DNA of 64,000 bases from Moraxella nonliquefaciens (GCF_001679005.1 NZ_LXTW01000006.1:1-64000), one strand, 5' to 3'; shown: positions 26,328 through 36,397, counted from the first letter of the stretch. Made by a program: numbers and translations. The notes: generated by a model not told the origin, from the letters alone.

Positions 26328-27863
26328 ATGACCGATATCCCAAAATGCCCCTACTCAGGCACCGTATTAACCCACAGTAATGGCGCGCCTGTTATTGACA
26401 ACCAAAATTCAATGACCGCAGGTGCAAGAGGGCCGCTGCTTGCCCAAGATTTATGGCTCAACGAAAAACTTGCCGACTTTGCCCGAGAGGTCATTCCAGA
26501 ACGTCGCATGCACGCCAAAGGCTCAGGCGCATTTGGCACATTCACGGTAACCCACGACATCACCCAATACACTCGTGCTAAGATTTTTAGCGAAGTGGGC
26601 AAAAAAACTGAGATGTTCGCTCGTTTTACCACCGTGGCAGGCGAGCGGGGGGCGGCGGACGCTGAGCGTGATATTCGTGGTTTTGCCCTAAAATTTTATA
26701 CCGAAGAGGGTAATTGGGACATGGTGGGTAATAACACGCCTGTTTTCTTTTTAAGAGACCCAAAAAAATTCCCTGATTTAAATAAAGCGGTCAAACGAGA
26801 CCCACGCACCAACATGCGTTCTGCCACCAATAACTGGGATTTTTGGACACTGCTGCCAGAGGCGTTTCATCAGGTTACCATTGTGATGAGCGACCGTGGC
26901 ATTCCTAAATCTTATCGTCATATGCACGGCTTTGGCTCGCACACTTATAGCTTTATCAATGCTGATAATGAACGCTTTTGGGTCAAATTTCACTTTCGCA
27001 CCCAACAAGGCATTGAAAATTTGACAGATGCCGAAGCTGAAATGGTGGTTGGTAAAGACCGTGAGAGCAATCAGCGTGATTTGTTTGATGCCATTGAGCG
27101 TGGCGATTTCCCAAAATGGACAATGTATGTGCAAATCATGCCAGAAACCGATGCCCAAACTGTGCCTTATCACCCATTTGATTTAACCAAAGTGTGGCCA
27201 AAAGGAGACTATCCGCTCATTGAAGTGGGTGAGTTTGAGTTAAATAAAAACCCTGAAAACTTCTTTTTAGACGTTGAACAATCTGCCTTTGCCCCAAGCA
27301 ACCTAGTCCCGGGTATCAGTGTGTCTCCTGACCGCATGCTTCAAGCACGCCTATTTAACTATGCTGATGCCCAGCGTTATCGCTTGGGTGTCAATCGTAA
27401 CCAAATTCCAGTGAATGCCCCACGCTGTCCTGTGTACTCAAACCAAAGAGATGGACAAGGGCGAGTGGGCGATAACTATGGCGGTCGTCCACATTATGAA
27501 CCAAACAGCTTTGGGCAGTGGCAAGACCAGCCACATTTGGCTGAGCCAGCATTAAAAATTCATGGCGATGCTAAGTTTTGGGATTATCGTGAGAATGATG
27601 ATGATTATTTTAGCCAACCCAGAGCCTTGTTTGAGTTGATGAGCGATGAGCAAAAACAGGCGTTGTTTGGTAATACGGCTCGTGCGATGGGCGATGCCCC
27701 TGATTTTATTAAATACCGCCATATCCGTAATTGCGATAAATGCCACCCTGATTATGCCATGGGTGTGGCCAAAGCGTTAGGTCTTACGGTTGAAGATGCC
27801 AAAAATGCGTATGAGAGCGACCCTGCTCGCCATCTGTCCAGTTGCCTGCCACCTATGGTATAA
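26328..27863 (+). CDS. katA: Catalase, heme-dependent monofunctional, small subunit
   Basis: This enzyme dismutates hydrogen peroxide. At 511 residues it belongs to the small-subunit class. Catalytic His is in RRMHAKGSGAFG, the distal Asn in VGNNTPVFFLRDPKKFPDL, and the heme-ligand Tyr in RLFNYADAQRYRLGVN. NADPH-type region residues (HFRTQQGIENL) are also present. The frame stays open to 26235, but the ATG at 26328 preceded by ATAGGATTT begins at the family N-terminus. It stands alone between two terminators. Confidence 0.97.
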   Translation: MTDIPKCPYSGTVLTHSNGAPVIDNQNSMTAGARGPLLAQDLWLNEKLADFAREVIPERRMHAKGSGAFGTFTVTHDITQYTRAKIFSEVGKKTEMFARFTTVAGERGAADAERDIRGFALKFYTEEGNWDMVGNNTPVFFLRDPKKFPDLNKAVKRDPRTNMRSATNNWDFWTLLPEAFHQVTIVMSDRGIPKSYRHMHGFGSHTYSFINADNERFWVKFHFRTQQGIENLTDAEAEMVVGKDRESNQRDLFDAIERGDFPKWTMYVQIMPETDAQTVPYHPFDLTKVWPKGDYPLIEVGEFELNKNPENFFLDVEQSAFAPSNLVPGISVSPDRMLQARLFNYADAQRYRLGVNRNQIPVNAPRCPVYSNQRDGQGRVGDNYGGRPHYEPNSFGQWQDQPHLAEPALKIHGDAKFWDYRENDDDYFSQPRALFELMSDEQKQALFGNTARAMGDAPDFIKYRHIRNCDKCHPDYAMGVAKALGLTVEDAKNAYESDPARHLSSCLPPMV

Positions 27864-27878
27864 AAAGCAGTTGTAAAA

Positions 27879-27907
27879 AATGCCGTCTAGTGAGACGGTG
27901 TTTTTTA
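27879..27907 (+). terminator. Rho-independent terminator after catalase
   Basis: GCCGTCT/AGACGGT form a stem with an AGTG loop (27882-27899), followed by GTTTTTT. It lies about 20 bases past the catalase stop. Confidence 0.9.
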
Positions 27908-27992
27908 TGTTAATCCTTTAATAAAAGCTATACAATCCCCAAAATTTGCTTTACAATTTTATCATCAAAGACAATCAACCATATCTTCACCC

Positions 27993-29864
27993 ATGACCGA
28001 ACTTCTTCTCTACACTTTTATTTACCTATCCTTTGCCGTGCTTGCGGTCATGATAAGTCAGCGAGCAGGTTTGGGGTCAGTTTTGGGCTATCTTTTGGCG
28101 GGGATTGCCATAGGGCCTGTGCTTGGTTTTGTTGGTAAGGAGACCCAAAGTATTGGACATGTTGCTGAATTTGGTGTGGTGATGATGCTGTTCATTGTTG
28201 GCTTAGAGCTTGCCCCAAAGATGCTGTGGCAGATGCGTCATAAGCTCATCGGACTGGGCGGACTTCAAGTGGGGCTTAGTCTGTTTGGAATTACGGCACT
28301 TGCCATGCTGTTTGGCTTATCATGGCAAATCGGTGTGGCATTGGGCTGTATTTTATCCTTGTCATCCACCGCCATTGTCCTACAAACTTTCGCTGAGAAA
28401 AAACTCATCAGCACCCAAGGCGGTCAATCAGGTTTTGCCGTGTTATTGTTTCAAGATGTCGCCGCCATTCCCATGCTGACCCTGTTGCCCTTACTTGGCA
28501 TGTCAAGTGTGCAACATGAACCAAACAATCTGTTATCTGGTATGGATGGTTGGGTGATTGCTTTGGTGGGTGTGGGGGCAGTGGCTTTTATTGTCATGCT
28601 CATGCGGTATGCTGTGCCATTTTTTTTGCAAATGATTAGCCGTTATCGTATTCATGAGATGTTTTTGGTGTTTACGCTCACGGTGGTGGTTGGCATTGCC
28701 ACGCTGATGTCGCTTGTGGGGTTATCGCCTGCGTTGGGGGCGTTTATTGCAGGGGTTGCCCTTGCCAACAGCCCTTATCGTCATGAAATGGAAAGTCAGC
28801 TTGACCCCTTTAAGAGTCTGTTTTTGGGGCTATTTTTTATCACGGTGGGGGCGAGTATGAATTTTACCTTGCTAAAATCCAACCTGACTGAGATTATCGC
28901 CATCACGCTTGGGGTTATGACCCTAAAAGGGATGGTACTATATGGGCTTGGGCGATTGTTTAAACTAAATCCCTTAGCTAACAAGCTCCTTACCCTATCG
29001 CTGGCAGGAGCGGGAGAATTTGGCTTTGTGCTAATTTCTATTGCCAATCACGCCCGAGTTTTACCAAAAGAGCTGAGTGATAAAATCCTGTTGGTGGTTG
29101 CTCTGTCCATGATTTTGACGCCACTTTGTTTTGTCGTTTATGAAAAGGTCTTTGCCAAAAAAGTCTTAAAAGATGAACAACCTGCTCCCACCAATGACGA
29201 TATCACCCATACAGCAGAGGTGGTGATTTTAGGGCATGGTCGCTTTGGACAACAAGTCAACAGTCTTTTGATGGCATGTGGATTTCATACAACCGTCATT
29301 GATAACCATGTGGAGATGATTGAGGGTCTTGCCAAATTTGGCATACAGACCTATTATGGCGATGCCACACGCCCTGATATGTTAAAAAGCATTGGACTAA
29401 AAAACGCCAAAATGCTCGTCATCTGCCTTGCCAACGAACAAGCATCCACGGACATCATCCATTTTGTTCGCCGTCATTATCCACATGTGACGATTTTGGC
29501 CAGAGCGTATGATGCTCGTCATACCTTTGATTTGCACCATGCTGGGGCAAATTACATCATCAGAGAGACCGCAGATTCTGCCATTCGTAGTGGTCGCATT
29601 GTACTAGAACAGCTTGGGCTGTCCCGTGATAAGGCCCGTGAGCTGACCAAGTTTTATGAAGCCCGTGAACGCCATCATCTGGGACGTGCCTCCCATTTGT
29701 ATGACCCTGCCGTATCAGTCTATGACAATGATGAGATGATGAATCTTATCAAGAACTTACGAGAAGAGACAAACCAGATGATGAGTGCAATACGCCGTGG
29801 AAAGAGCGTAGACTGGCAAGAAGACCCCGAATGCTGGACGAGAACAAAGAAAGGGATCAGTTAG
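27993..29864 (+). CDS. CPA2-family cation:proton antiporter with RCK domain (KefB/KefC/YbaL type)
   Basis: A 623-residue inner-membrane transporter. Residues 1-380 hold about 12-13 membrane spans of the Na+/H+ exchanger fold (LGYLLAGIAIGPVLGF, LSSTAIVLQTFAE, GLSPALGAFIAGVALANSPY). Residues about 405-530 form a TrkA-N Rossmann domain with GHGRFGQQVNSLL and DATRPDML. Kef proteins export potassium under glutathione-adduct control; YbaL-type relatives may differ. No KefG/KefF-like partner is adjacent. The stop overlaps the convergent yqiA-like gene by 4 bp. Confidence 0.9.
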   Translation: MTELLLYTFIYLSFAVLAVMISQRAGLGSVLGYLLAGIAIGPVLGFVGKETQSIGHVAEFGVVMMLFIVGLELAPKMLWQMRHKLIGLGGLQVGLSLFGITALAMLFGLSWQIGVALGCILSLSSTAIVLQTFAEKKLISTQGGQSGFAVLLFQDVAAIPMLTLLPLLGMSSVQHEPNNLLSGMDGWVIALVGVGAVAFIVMLMRYAVPFFLQMISRYRIHEMFLVFTLTVVVGIATLMSLVGLSPALGAFIAGVALANSPYRHEMESQLDPFKSLFLGLFFITVGASMNFTLLKSNLTEIIAITLGVMTLKGMVLYGLGRLFKLNPLANKLLTLSLAGAGEFGFVLISIANHARVLPKELSDKILLVVALSMILTPLCFVVYEKVFAKKVLKDEQPAPTNDDITHTAEVVILGHGRFGQQVNSLLMACGFHTTVIDNHVEMIEGLAKFGIQTYYGDATRPDMLKSIGLKNAKMLVICLANEQASTDIIHFVRRHYPHVTILARAYDARHTFDLHHAGANYIIRETADSAIRSGRIVLEQLGLSRDKARELTKFYEARERHHLGRASHLYDPAVSVYDNDEMMNLIKNLREETNQMMSAIRRGKSVDWQEDPECWTRTKKGIS

Positions 29865-30463
29865 CAATGAATTCTCACCCACTCCACAACACGCCCTACC
29901 TGCTTGTCATAATCGCTCATTCTATGGTCGCCCCCATCTTGGGCAAGAACATCCGCCCCACGACTTTCAAAAAAGACTTTGGTGGCATGGGCATCTAGTA
30001 ACTCATCGCCCATTTTTAGTAGCACTCTGATTTTATGAGGATTTTTGACGGTTAAGCGATGCTTTTCAAACCACGCCAAATCACCATGGCGAATTTGCCA
30101 GCCCCCTGTTGTGGTGTAAATAATGGCATCATCTGTGAGTAATTGCCTATCAAAATTACCCTTTAAAAATCGCACAAAGCTCAAATCAGGGCGTATGCTT
30201 GGATTTAGAAGCAGTGCAGGCATGCCTGTCATGTCAGACATTAATGTGGCAAAATACCCACCCAAAGATGAGCCAACCAGCACAGCATTTGGGTTTTTTT
30301 GTATCAATCTCAAAAGCTTATCTACCACATCATCGGGCGGGTAGTTCAAATTGGGGCGTAATGTGTCTATACCATACTCTTTGGCATGGCTTGCGGTGAT
30401 GATGGCTTTGTTGGCGTTCGGGCCAGAATCTAAGCCGTGTAAATAGATGATGGTCATGGTCAT
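29861..30463 (-). CDS. YqiA/YcfP-family alpha/beta hydrolase
   Basis: A 200-residue esterase-like protein. It begins with TIIYLHGLDSGPNANKA (oxyanion HG motif) and has the nucleophile elbow VGSSLGGYFATLM with Ser near residue 64. An Asp near LLKMGDELLDA and a His in GGDHRMSDY complete a plausible triad. YqiA is a weak palmitoyl-CoA/p-nitrophenyl esterase in E. coli; the physiological substrate is unknown. Two starts, 30463 and 30457, are equally possible. Confidence 0.87.
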   Translation of the reverse strand: MTMTIIYLHGLDSGPNANKAIITASHAKEYGIDTLRPNLNYPPDDVVDKLLRLIQKNPNAVLVGSSLGGYFATLMSDMTGMPALLLNPSIRPDLSFVRFLKGNFDRQLLTDDAIIYTTTGGWQIRHGDLAWFEKHRLTVKNPHKIRVLLKMGDELLDAHATKVFFESRGADVLAQDGGDHRMSDYDKQVGRVVEWVRIHC

Positions 30464-30580
30464 ATTATGGCTTGTGTTGATTGTAAAATATGTAAGATTA
30501 ACAGATGAGTTTTGGCTAATATTGATGTCTTTGTTCGTCCAAATTCAACCAGTCCAAATTCAATCATGAGATGACGTGGT

Positions 30581-31729
30581 TTATTTGCCCAGCTTGTCTG
30601 CCAGTGCCATACATGCTTTATAACGCCTGTCAACATTGGTGGCATACCAGTTGGTGTTTTTGTCCTGCTTCATCTTTGCACTGCTAATCACAACCTGTGG
30701 CATGATGGCATAAGTGGGGTCTTTTTTGTATTTGGCTTTAAACAGCTCACCTATCTCTTGATAAGTGGCAGTCTGCTCAAAACTCGCTTTCTTTTCTTTT
30801 TTTAGGTCGCTTCTGATTTGGGCAGGGCTTAGCGGTGTTTTGGCAGTGGCAAGCAGTTTGATGAGTGCCGTTTCGGTCTGTGATTTGCTACTGCTGACCG
30901 TACCATTATCATATAACAATAAGTCGCCATCAATATCAAGGTTGATGCCTGTCAGACTTGCCACACGTTTTTGAAAAGCAGCATTACGACTAGAATACAC
31001 CCCTGAATTATAATCAGCAAAACGGTATAAGGGCTTATCATAGTCCGCCTGATACATCATCAAGCGATGAATGCCATAGTACAGACCGCCGTATTGTTCA
31101 TACATATCAGCACGCAAAGTGCGATCGTTCATGTTGGCTCGGCGATGGCGTTTGGCGTAGTTGATATGCACTTGCATAGAACCTAGTGTGGTGATGGGAT
31201 TTAGACGCTCATCAAGGCTCTCGCCTGTGAGTTTGGTCAGATGATTGACCCCGCTGACTTTGTAGGTACTGCTAAAATGGTCAAATATCTGTTGGTATAG
31301 CTCATCTAACTGCTTTTCGGTTGTTACCTTTTTGATTTGGGTCTCAAAGCTGTTGGTGTTGGTAGGATGCGTGGCAAGCATGGAGCGAAATAATCCAGCG
31401 AGTTGTTTGCCCAATTTATCCTCCAACTTATCATCAATGGCACGCAAGGATGCCTGTCCGAGATTGGCAACAGCAGGGTCGGCATGAAAGTTGGATTCTT
31501 GGTCAATGACAGCAACCACGGTACATATGTTCTGTTTGTCCTTATGCAGTTTTAGCGTGTCAAATACCGCTTCAATATCGCCTGCCCAACTTGCCTTATC
31601 TTGTGAGCGATTCGGCAACACTTTGGCAATCTCATGGGCTGACAGCGTGGGCGTTTGGGGCGTATTTTGGGTGCAGGCGGTCAAGATGACTGTACCAAAC
31701 AAAACAAGGCATAAGGGCAAATTTTTCAT
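30581..31729 (-). CDS. DUF1615-family lipoprotein
   Basis: A 382-residue putative lipoprotein. The signal peptide MKNLPLCLVLFGTVILTACTQN has lipobox LTAC with Cys at residue 19, which supports the ATG at 31729 over the in-frame 31750. The remainder matches the DUF1615 pattern: AVIDQESNFHADPAVANLG near residue 75, LGSMQVHINYAK and RFADYNSGVYSSRNAAFQ, reminiscent of a lytic-transglycosylase-like Glu and SMQ motif. A role in cell-wall turnover is an inference. It is flanked by yqiA and tesB on the same strand. Confidence 0.87.
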   Translation of the reverse strand: MKNLPLCLVLFGTVILTACTQNTPQTPTLSAHEIAKVLPNRSQDKASWAGDIEAVFDTLKLHKDKQNICTVVAVIDQESNFHADPAVANLGQASLRAIDDKLEDKLGKQLAGLFRSMLATHPTNTNSFETQIKKVTTEKQLDELYQQIFDHFSSTYKVSGVNHLTKLTGESLDERLNPITTLGSMQVHINYAKRHRRANMNDRTLRADMYEQYGGLYYGIHRLMMYQADYDKPLYRFADYNSGVYSSRNAAFQKRVASLTGINLDIDGDLLLYDNGTVSSSKSQTETALIKLLATAKTPLSPAQIRSDLKKEKKASFEQTATYQEIGELFKAKYKKDPTYAIMPQVVISSAKMKQDKNTNWYATNVDRRYKACMALADKLGK

Positions 31730-31797
31730 AAAAAAGTACCATAAAGACACGATGAACCAAAAAGGTCTATTGGGTGTATGTGTTTTTATATCATCAA

Positions 31798-32724
31798 CTA
31801 CATCGCACGTTCATCATCAACCAGTCGCATGAGTCCTTCTTGTTGGGTTGTGGCAACGAGCCTGCCATCTTGCCAAAATTGTCCGTGGTTTAGTCCTTTG
31901 GCATGACTGGTGGTGTCGCTCCACATGTCATACAGTAACCAGTCGCTGACATCAAAGGGGCGATGAAAATGCATGCTGTGGTCAATACTCGCCACCTGCA
32001 AACCTTTGGTCATAAAGCTAAGTCCATGTGGCATAAGCGCTGTGCCAACCAAATAAAAATCCGATGCAAAGGCAAGCAGAGCCTGATGAATAGCAACAGG
32101 TTGCTCTTGTAGTCCATTGATGCGAAGCCAGTTGGCTTGGCGTGGTCGCATGGGCTTTGGTGAGATGGGGTCTTTGGGCGTAACAGGGCGTATCTCAACA
32201 TGGCGTTTACGCAAGTAGCGAGCTTTTAGGGCATCTGGAATTTTATCAACATGGGCATCTTTTAGTTCCTGCTCATTTTGTAGGGTGTCAGGAGATGGAT
32301 ACTTAGGCATACGCTCTTGATAATCTGACCCACCCTCCATAGGCGAGAATGATGCTATCATGGTAAAAATGACCTGTTCGGTTGTACCAGATGTGGGGTC
32401 ATCAGGGTTGTTTGATACGTTTTGCACCGCCACGATTTGTCTGGCGGACAGACTTCTGCCATCACGCAGACGACGAACCTGATAAATGACAGGCAAACGA
32501 ATGTCGCCCCCACGCAAAAAATAACCGTGAAAACTGTGACAAGGCTTGTCCGTCTCTAAGCTCTTTGCCCCTGCCATCATCGCTTGGGCAAGCACCTGCC
32601 CACCAAACACCCTAGCCCCCACATAATCAAAACTGGGTGCACAAAACACATCAGGGCTTATCTTAGTTAGGTTTAAGGTCGTCATCAGCTCACAAATCAA
32701 ACTGGCATCAGGCGTATTTGGCAT
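31798..32724 (-). CDS. tesB: Acyl-CoA thioesterase II TesB
   Basis: TesB is a double-hotdog thioesterase hydrolysing medium- to long-chain acyl-CoA. The 308-residue protein shows the first hotdog (RVFGGQVLAQAMMAGAKSLE, HSFHGYFLRGGD, YQVRRLRDGRSLSARQIVAVQ) and the second (ASIDHSMHFHRPFDVSDWLLYDM, ARGLNHGQ-like AKGLNHGQFWQDGRLVATTQQEGL). The catalytic Asp in SIDHSMHFHRP is present. An inserted segment near residues 110-125 carries Asn/Pro/Asp residues. Confidence 0.95.
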   Translation of the reverse strand: MPNTPDASLICELMTTLNLTKISPDVFCAPSFDYVGARVFGGQVLAQAMMAGAKSLETDKPCHSFHGYFLRGGDIRLPVIYQVRRLRDGRSLSARQIVAVQNVSNNPDDPTSGTTEQVIFTMIASFSPMEGGSDYQERMPKYPSPDTLQNEQELKDAHVDKIPDALKARYLRKRHVEIRPVTPKDPISPKPMRPRQANWLRINGLQEQPVAIHQALLAFASDFYLVGTALMPHGLSFMTKGLQVASIDHSMHFHRPFDVSDWLLYDMWSDTTSHAKGLNHGQFWQDGRLVATTQQEGLMRLVDDERAM

Positions 32725-32890
32725 AATTGCTCCACATATCTAAATCGTCAAGGTAGGCTAAGGGTAAACGGTGTTGGTTCTTATTGATAAGTATCATCAA
32801 AACACGCCGTTTATGGCAGACTGCCAGTATAACAAAATTTTTGTCCATTTTTGCTTAAAAATGTTAAAATACTAAGAATATTGTCAAACC

Positions 32891-35545
32891 ATGGTACGCA
32901 TTATGCTAAAATTCCCTAAGCCATCTCAGTTATCTCAGCTGTCTCAGATTTTCTCCAAACGTACCAACTCTTCTATCCTGACCGACGATAATGCCACCAC
33001 CAAACCCAAAAAAAGAACAGAAAACAGACCATCAGCTTATCGGCATTTATCAGGCAAAGGTTTATCACTGGCAGTCAAAGCACAAATTTTAGGCGAGGTG
33101 CCAGAGCTTGATGATGACATTCCCACTTTTTATGTTCTAAGAGAATATTCACGCTCTAACAGTCTGCTTGTAGACATCAAGACCAGAGAGCTGGATTTAC
33201 CATCCGCCCTTGCCAGTACGACTGTTGGCAAAAACACAGAGAGTGCATCGGTCATTTTTTTAAAGCACCGACACGGCTCGGACAACGTACCATCGCCACG
33301 TTTAGAGCGTCTGGTGAGAGCCTGCCTAGATGACCCAACTTTGCGTGTGCAACTTGTTGTTGTTACCATCTTGTGGGGCAGAGCTCCGAGTAAAGAAGAT
33401 AGCCTACTTCGCCTGCTCATGGCGGACGAATGGAGCACACCAAGCATTCCCAAACAACTCTTTAACATCGGTGTCATGGGACGTGATACGGTCGTACAGT
33501 TCGCCGCCCCCAAAGAGCTACACACACTCATAAAAGAGGTTAAGCAAACGGACACTGCCAACATTAATGCCACCGCCCTAACCCAAACCATCGCCACTGC
33601 CCTAAAAGGCTTTTTGGACAAACAGCGAACGAGTATCATAGGGCCTGATTTGTCCGATAAACGCAACATCACAGGCAAGATTCTGGCATCATCTGTGGTA
33701 CAAAGCGCCATTGAACAAGAATCTGCCACCACAGGCAAATCCATCGTCGAAGTCAAAAAAGAAGCGGCGGGCTATATTGGCGAGATAACCAGTGACTATT
33801 CTCATTCGGTTGTGCGTTTTTTTTTACATTTTCTAACATGGCTCTGGGAGCAACTCTATGATGGTGTTGAGGTTCGCCATTTTGAACGAGTACGTACCAT
33901 CGCCCCTGACAGCCAAATCATCTATGTGCCATGCCATCGCAGCCATATGGACTACCTGCTTTTATCTTATGTCATCTACAAACGAGGCTTGCGTATCCCT
34001 TATATCGCCGCAGGGGACAACCTAAATATCCCAATACTCGGCGAGATACTTCGTGGCGGCGGAGCCTTTTTTATGCGTCGTAGCTTTAAGGGTAATGCCC
34101 TGTATAGTACGGTATTTAAAGAATACCTACACACACTCATGCAACGTACTGTACCCATTGAGTATTTTATTGAGGGTGGTCGCTCTCGCTCGGGTCGCCT
34201 GCTGCCCCCCAAACTTGGCATGCTTGCCATGACCGTGGGCAGTTATTTGCGTGACCCTGCCAAACCTGTGGTCTTTATTCCCACTTATATCAGTTATGAA
34301 CGGATCATGGAGGGGGCAACTTATGTGGGTGAACTCAAAGGCAAGCCCAAAGAAAGTGAAAACCTACTTAGCCTGATTAAAACCGCCCAAAAAATTGAAC
34401 GAGTATTTGGTACGGTGCATTTGTCTTTTGGTGAACCGCTACACCTGACTCATTTTTTGGACAAATTTAACGTCAAAACAGGCAAAGATGCCCTAATGCT
34501 AAGCCCTGACGAACAAGCGGACAATAAAAAGCAAACACACGCCATGATTGCTAATATTGGTGTTAAAATCATGCAAAACATCAACAAATCAGCGGTCGTC
34601 AATCCTGTCTCCTTGCTGGCACTGGTACTGCTGTCTACCCCAAAGTCTGCCCTTGATGAAACCCAAGCGATAGAACAAATCGCCTTGTATCAGCGTATCG
34701 CCCAAGCTCTGCCCTACGATGGCGATACGTTTATCACCGACATGCACCCCAAAGACATCTTAGCGTATGGGTTACAGTTGGAACTCATTGAACGCACGCC
34801 CCACGTATTGGGTGATATGATAAAAGTGGCGGACAAACAAGCCCCCTTGCTAAGCTACTTTAAAAACAACATCTTGCACGTCTTTATCCTAGCCAGTTTT
34901 ATCGCATCACTGATACAACGCAACGGACGCATGTACCGTGATAAGCTAGAAGACATCAGCGTGCTTTTGTATCCCTTTTTACAAACCGAACTGTTTTTAA
35001 AGCACTCGCAACGCAGTATCAAGGACACCATTGGTGAGATTTTGGACATGCTTGCCAAAGAAAATCTGGTCGTCAAATGGGGTGATACACTCATCAGTGC
35101 CCCTGAGACCAACTCGCCTGCCTACCAACAGCTTATCGTGCTTGCTGCCCCTGCCCAGCAGAGTCTAGAACGCTACTTTATGGCACTGACCTTATTGTCT
35201 GAGCAAGGGACAGGACGTCTAAATGCCGAACAAGTCGTCAATCTGTGCTACTTTTTGGGGCAGAGGGTATCGGTTTTGTATGCCGATGATTTGCCTGATA
35301 TGTTTGATAAGGCGTTATTTACCAGTTTTTTAGATACGCTTGTACGCATGGGTTATGCCCATATTGAACCTAAGACGGGCATGATTGACTTTGATGAACG
35401 CATTGACAAAATCGCAGAACACGCCAAATACGTCCTAAATCCTGACATGATTGAGCTGTTACGTCATAGTGCCCGCCTAAGCGATGATGAGATTGACAGT
35501 GTCATGGATGAGATGCATAAAAAACGTAAATTTGGGCGTAAATAA
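32891..35545 (+). CDS. plsB: Glycerol-3-phosphate 1-O-acyltransferase PlsB
   Basis: PlsB makes lysophosphatidic acid at the inner membrane, the first committed step of phospholipid synthesis. At 884 residues it is longer than the E. coli enzyme (about 807), with a polar 50-residue N-terminal extension. The acyltransferase motifs occur in order: CHRSHMDYLLL (HX4D), GGGAFFMRRSF, FIEGGRSRSGRLLPPKLGML and VVFIPTYISYERI. The start could also be the ATG at 32903. It is followed by a second, shorter acyltransferase gene. Confidence 0.96.
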   Translation: MVRIMLKFPKPSQLSQLSQIFSKRTNSSILTDDNATTKPKKRTENRPSAYRHLSGKGLSLAVKAQILGEVPELDDDIPTFYVLREYSRSNSLLVDIKTRELDLPSALASTTVGKNTESASVIFLKHRHGSDNVPSPRLERLVRACLDDPTLRVQLVVVTILWGRAPSKEDSLLRLLMADEWSTPSIPKQLFNIGVMGRDTVVQFAAPKELHTLIKEVKQTDTANINATALTQTIATALKGFLDKQRTSIIGPDLSDKRNITGKILASSVVQSAIEQESATTGKSIVEVKKEAAGYIGEITSDYSHSVVRFFLHFLTWLWEQLYDGVEVRHFERVRTIAPDSQIIYVPCHRSHMDYLLLSYVIYKRGLRIPYIAAGDNLNIPILGEILRGGGAFFMRRSFKGNALYSTVFKEYLHTLMQRTVPIEYFIEGGRSRSGRLLPPKLGMLAMTVGSYLRDPAKPVVFIPTYISYERIMEGATYVGELKGKPKESENLLSLIKTAQKIERVFGTVHLSFGEPLHLTHFLDKFNVKTGKDALMLSPDEQADNKKQTHAMIANIGVKIMQNINKSAVVNPVSLLALVLLSTPKSALDETQAIEQIALYQRIAQALPYDGDTFITDMHPKDILAYGLQLELIERTPHVLGDMIKVADKQAPLLSYFKNNILHVFILASFIASLIQRNGRMYRDKLEDISVLLYPFLQTELFLKHSQRSIKDTIGEILDMLAKENLVVKWGDTLISAPETNSPAYQQLIVLAAPAQQSLERYFMALTLLSEQGTGRLNAEQVVNLCYFLGQRVSVLYADDLPDMFDKALFTSFLDTLVRMGYAHIEPKTGMIDFDERIDKIAEHAKYVLNPDMIELLRHSARLSDDEIDSVMDEMHKKRKFGRK

Positions 35546-35569
35546 TGGCACATCAATCCACACACCTTG

Positions 35570-35579
35570 CCCCCCCCCC
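35570..35579 (+). repeat. C10 homopolymer upstream of the acyltransferase gene
   Basis: Ten consecutive C residues lie 24 bases after the plsB stop and 26 bases before the next ATG, just upstream of its AGGAG ribosome-binding site (35594-35598). Long C tracts are rare in this AT-rich sequence and are prone to slipped-strand length change. Confidence 0.9.
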
Positions 35580-35605
35580 ATTTAGGCTCTATCTAGGAGT
35601 AACCC

Positions 35606-36247
35606 ATGGACATGAACACCCTACCCACCATTAATCCTGATGCCCTAGGCGATAGAGTGCCACGCCGTCATGGCAAATTTGCCCCACGCCTTGCCAAAGC
35701 CTTTTTGGACAAAGCAGGCTGGCGTATCACAGGTGAGATTCCCAACATATCGCAGGCGGTACTGCTTGCTGTACCACACACCTCCAACATGGATGGCGTG
35801 TATGCCATTCCCACCCTGCTGGCTCTTGATGTGGACATCAAATTACTTGGCAAAAAACAGCTTTTTAAACTCCCCATTCTGTCGCACTTTTTGAGATGGG
35901 CGGGGGTCATCGCCATTGATAGGGATAAAAAAGGCTCGGTATTACAAGCCAACATCAACCGCTTTAAAACTGGCAAACCGCTCTTTTTGGGGCTGTCGCC
36001 TGAGGGCACTCGGGGCTACACTGATGAGTGGAAAACGGGCTTTTATTATCTGGCACTTGGGGCAGACGTACCCATCTTGCCTGTGGCGATGGATTATAAC
36101 ACCAAAGAGGTTCGCTTTATGCCCCTGTTCTATCCCACAGGCGACATTTTAACAGACCTGCCAAAGATTTATGCTTATTATGATGGTGTGATGGGCAGAC
36201 ATGCAGACAACATGTCCGGGCCATTGCAAAGGCGGTCAAAACCCTGA
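35606..36247 (+). CDS. Short PlsC-like 1-acylglycerol-3-phosphate acyltransferase
   Basis: A 213-residue LPLAT-superfamily acyltransferase. It has the HX4D motif in PHTSNMDGVYAI, the motif II Arg region, and the SPEGTRGYTDEWKTGFYYLAL substrate motif (family EGTR), followed by DVPILPVAMD. It lacks the extra membrane spans of long PlsC proteins. AGGAG at 35594-35598 sets the ATG at 35606; the ATG at 35612 is a second option. It lies 60 bp after plsB, so the pair may act in the same lipid pathway. A terminator lies about 120 bp past the stop. Confidence 0.87.
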   Translation: MDMNTLPTINPDALGDRVPRRHGKFAPRLAKAFLDKAGWRITGEIPNISQAVLLAVPHTSNMDGVYAIPTLLALDVDIKLLGKKQLFKLPILSHFLRWAGVIAIDRDKKGSVLQANINRFKTGKPLFLGLSPEGTRGYTDEWKTGFYYLALGADVPILPVAMDYNTKEVRFMPLFYPTGDILTDLPKIYAYYDGVMGRHADNMSGPLQRRSKP

Positions 36248-36368
36248 GTATCTGCCCCTTAGCATGCCATCAATATGTTGGCAATACCATCAAAAAATCG
36301 CAATACCCATCCTCCCATCTGCTTTTATACCATCTGCCCTCTTTGTGATACCAAAAGTGATGCCAAAA

Positions 36369-36397
36369 CAAAACGCCCCCAACTTGGGAGCGTTTTG
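36369..36397. terminator. Bidirectional hairpin terminator between acyltransferase and adhesin genes
   Basis: CAAAACGCCCCC and the complementary GGGAGCGTTTTG form a stem of about 11 pairs with one mismatch and an AACTT loop. The minus-strand copy continues into TTTTG, which suits the end of the adhesin operon; the plus-strand copy suits the acyltransferase gene. Confidence 0.8.

Noticed and set aside
27993..29864. Assigning the antiporter to KefB or KefC specifically
   Set aside because: The RCK domain is clear, but no KefF/KefG-like partner is adjacent and subgroup residues could not be checked by eye.
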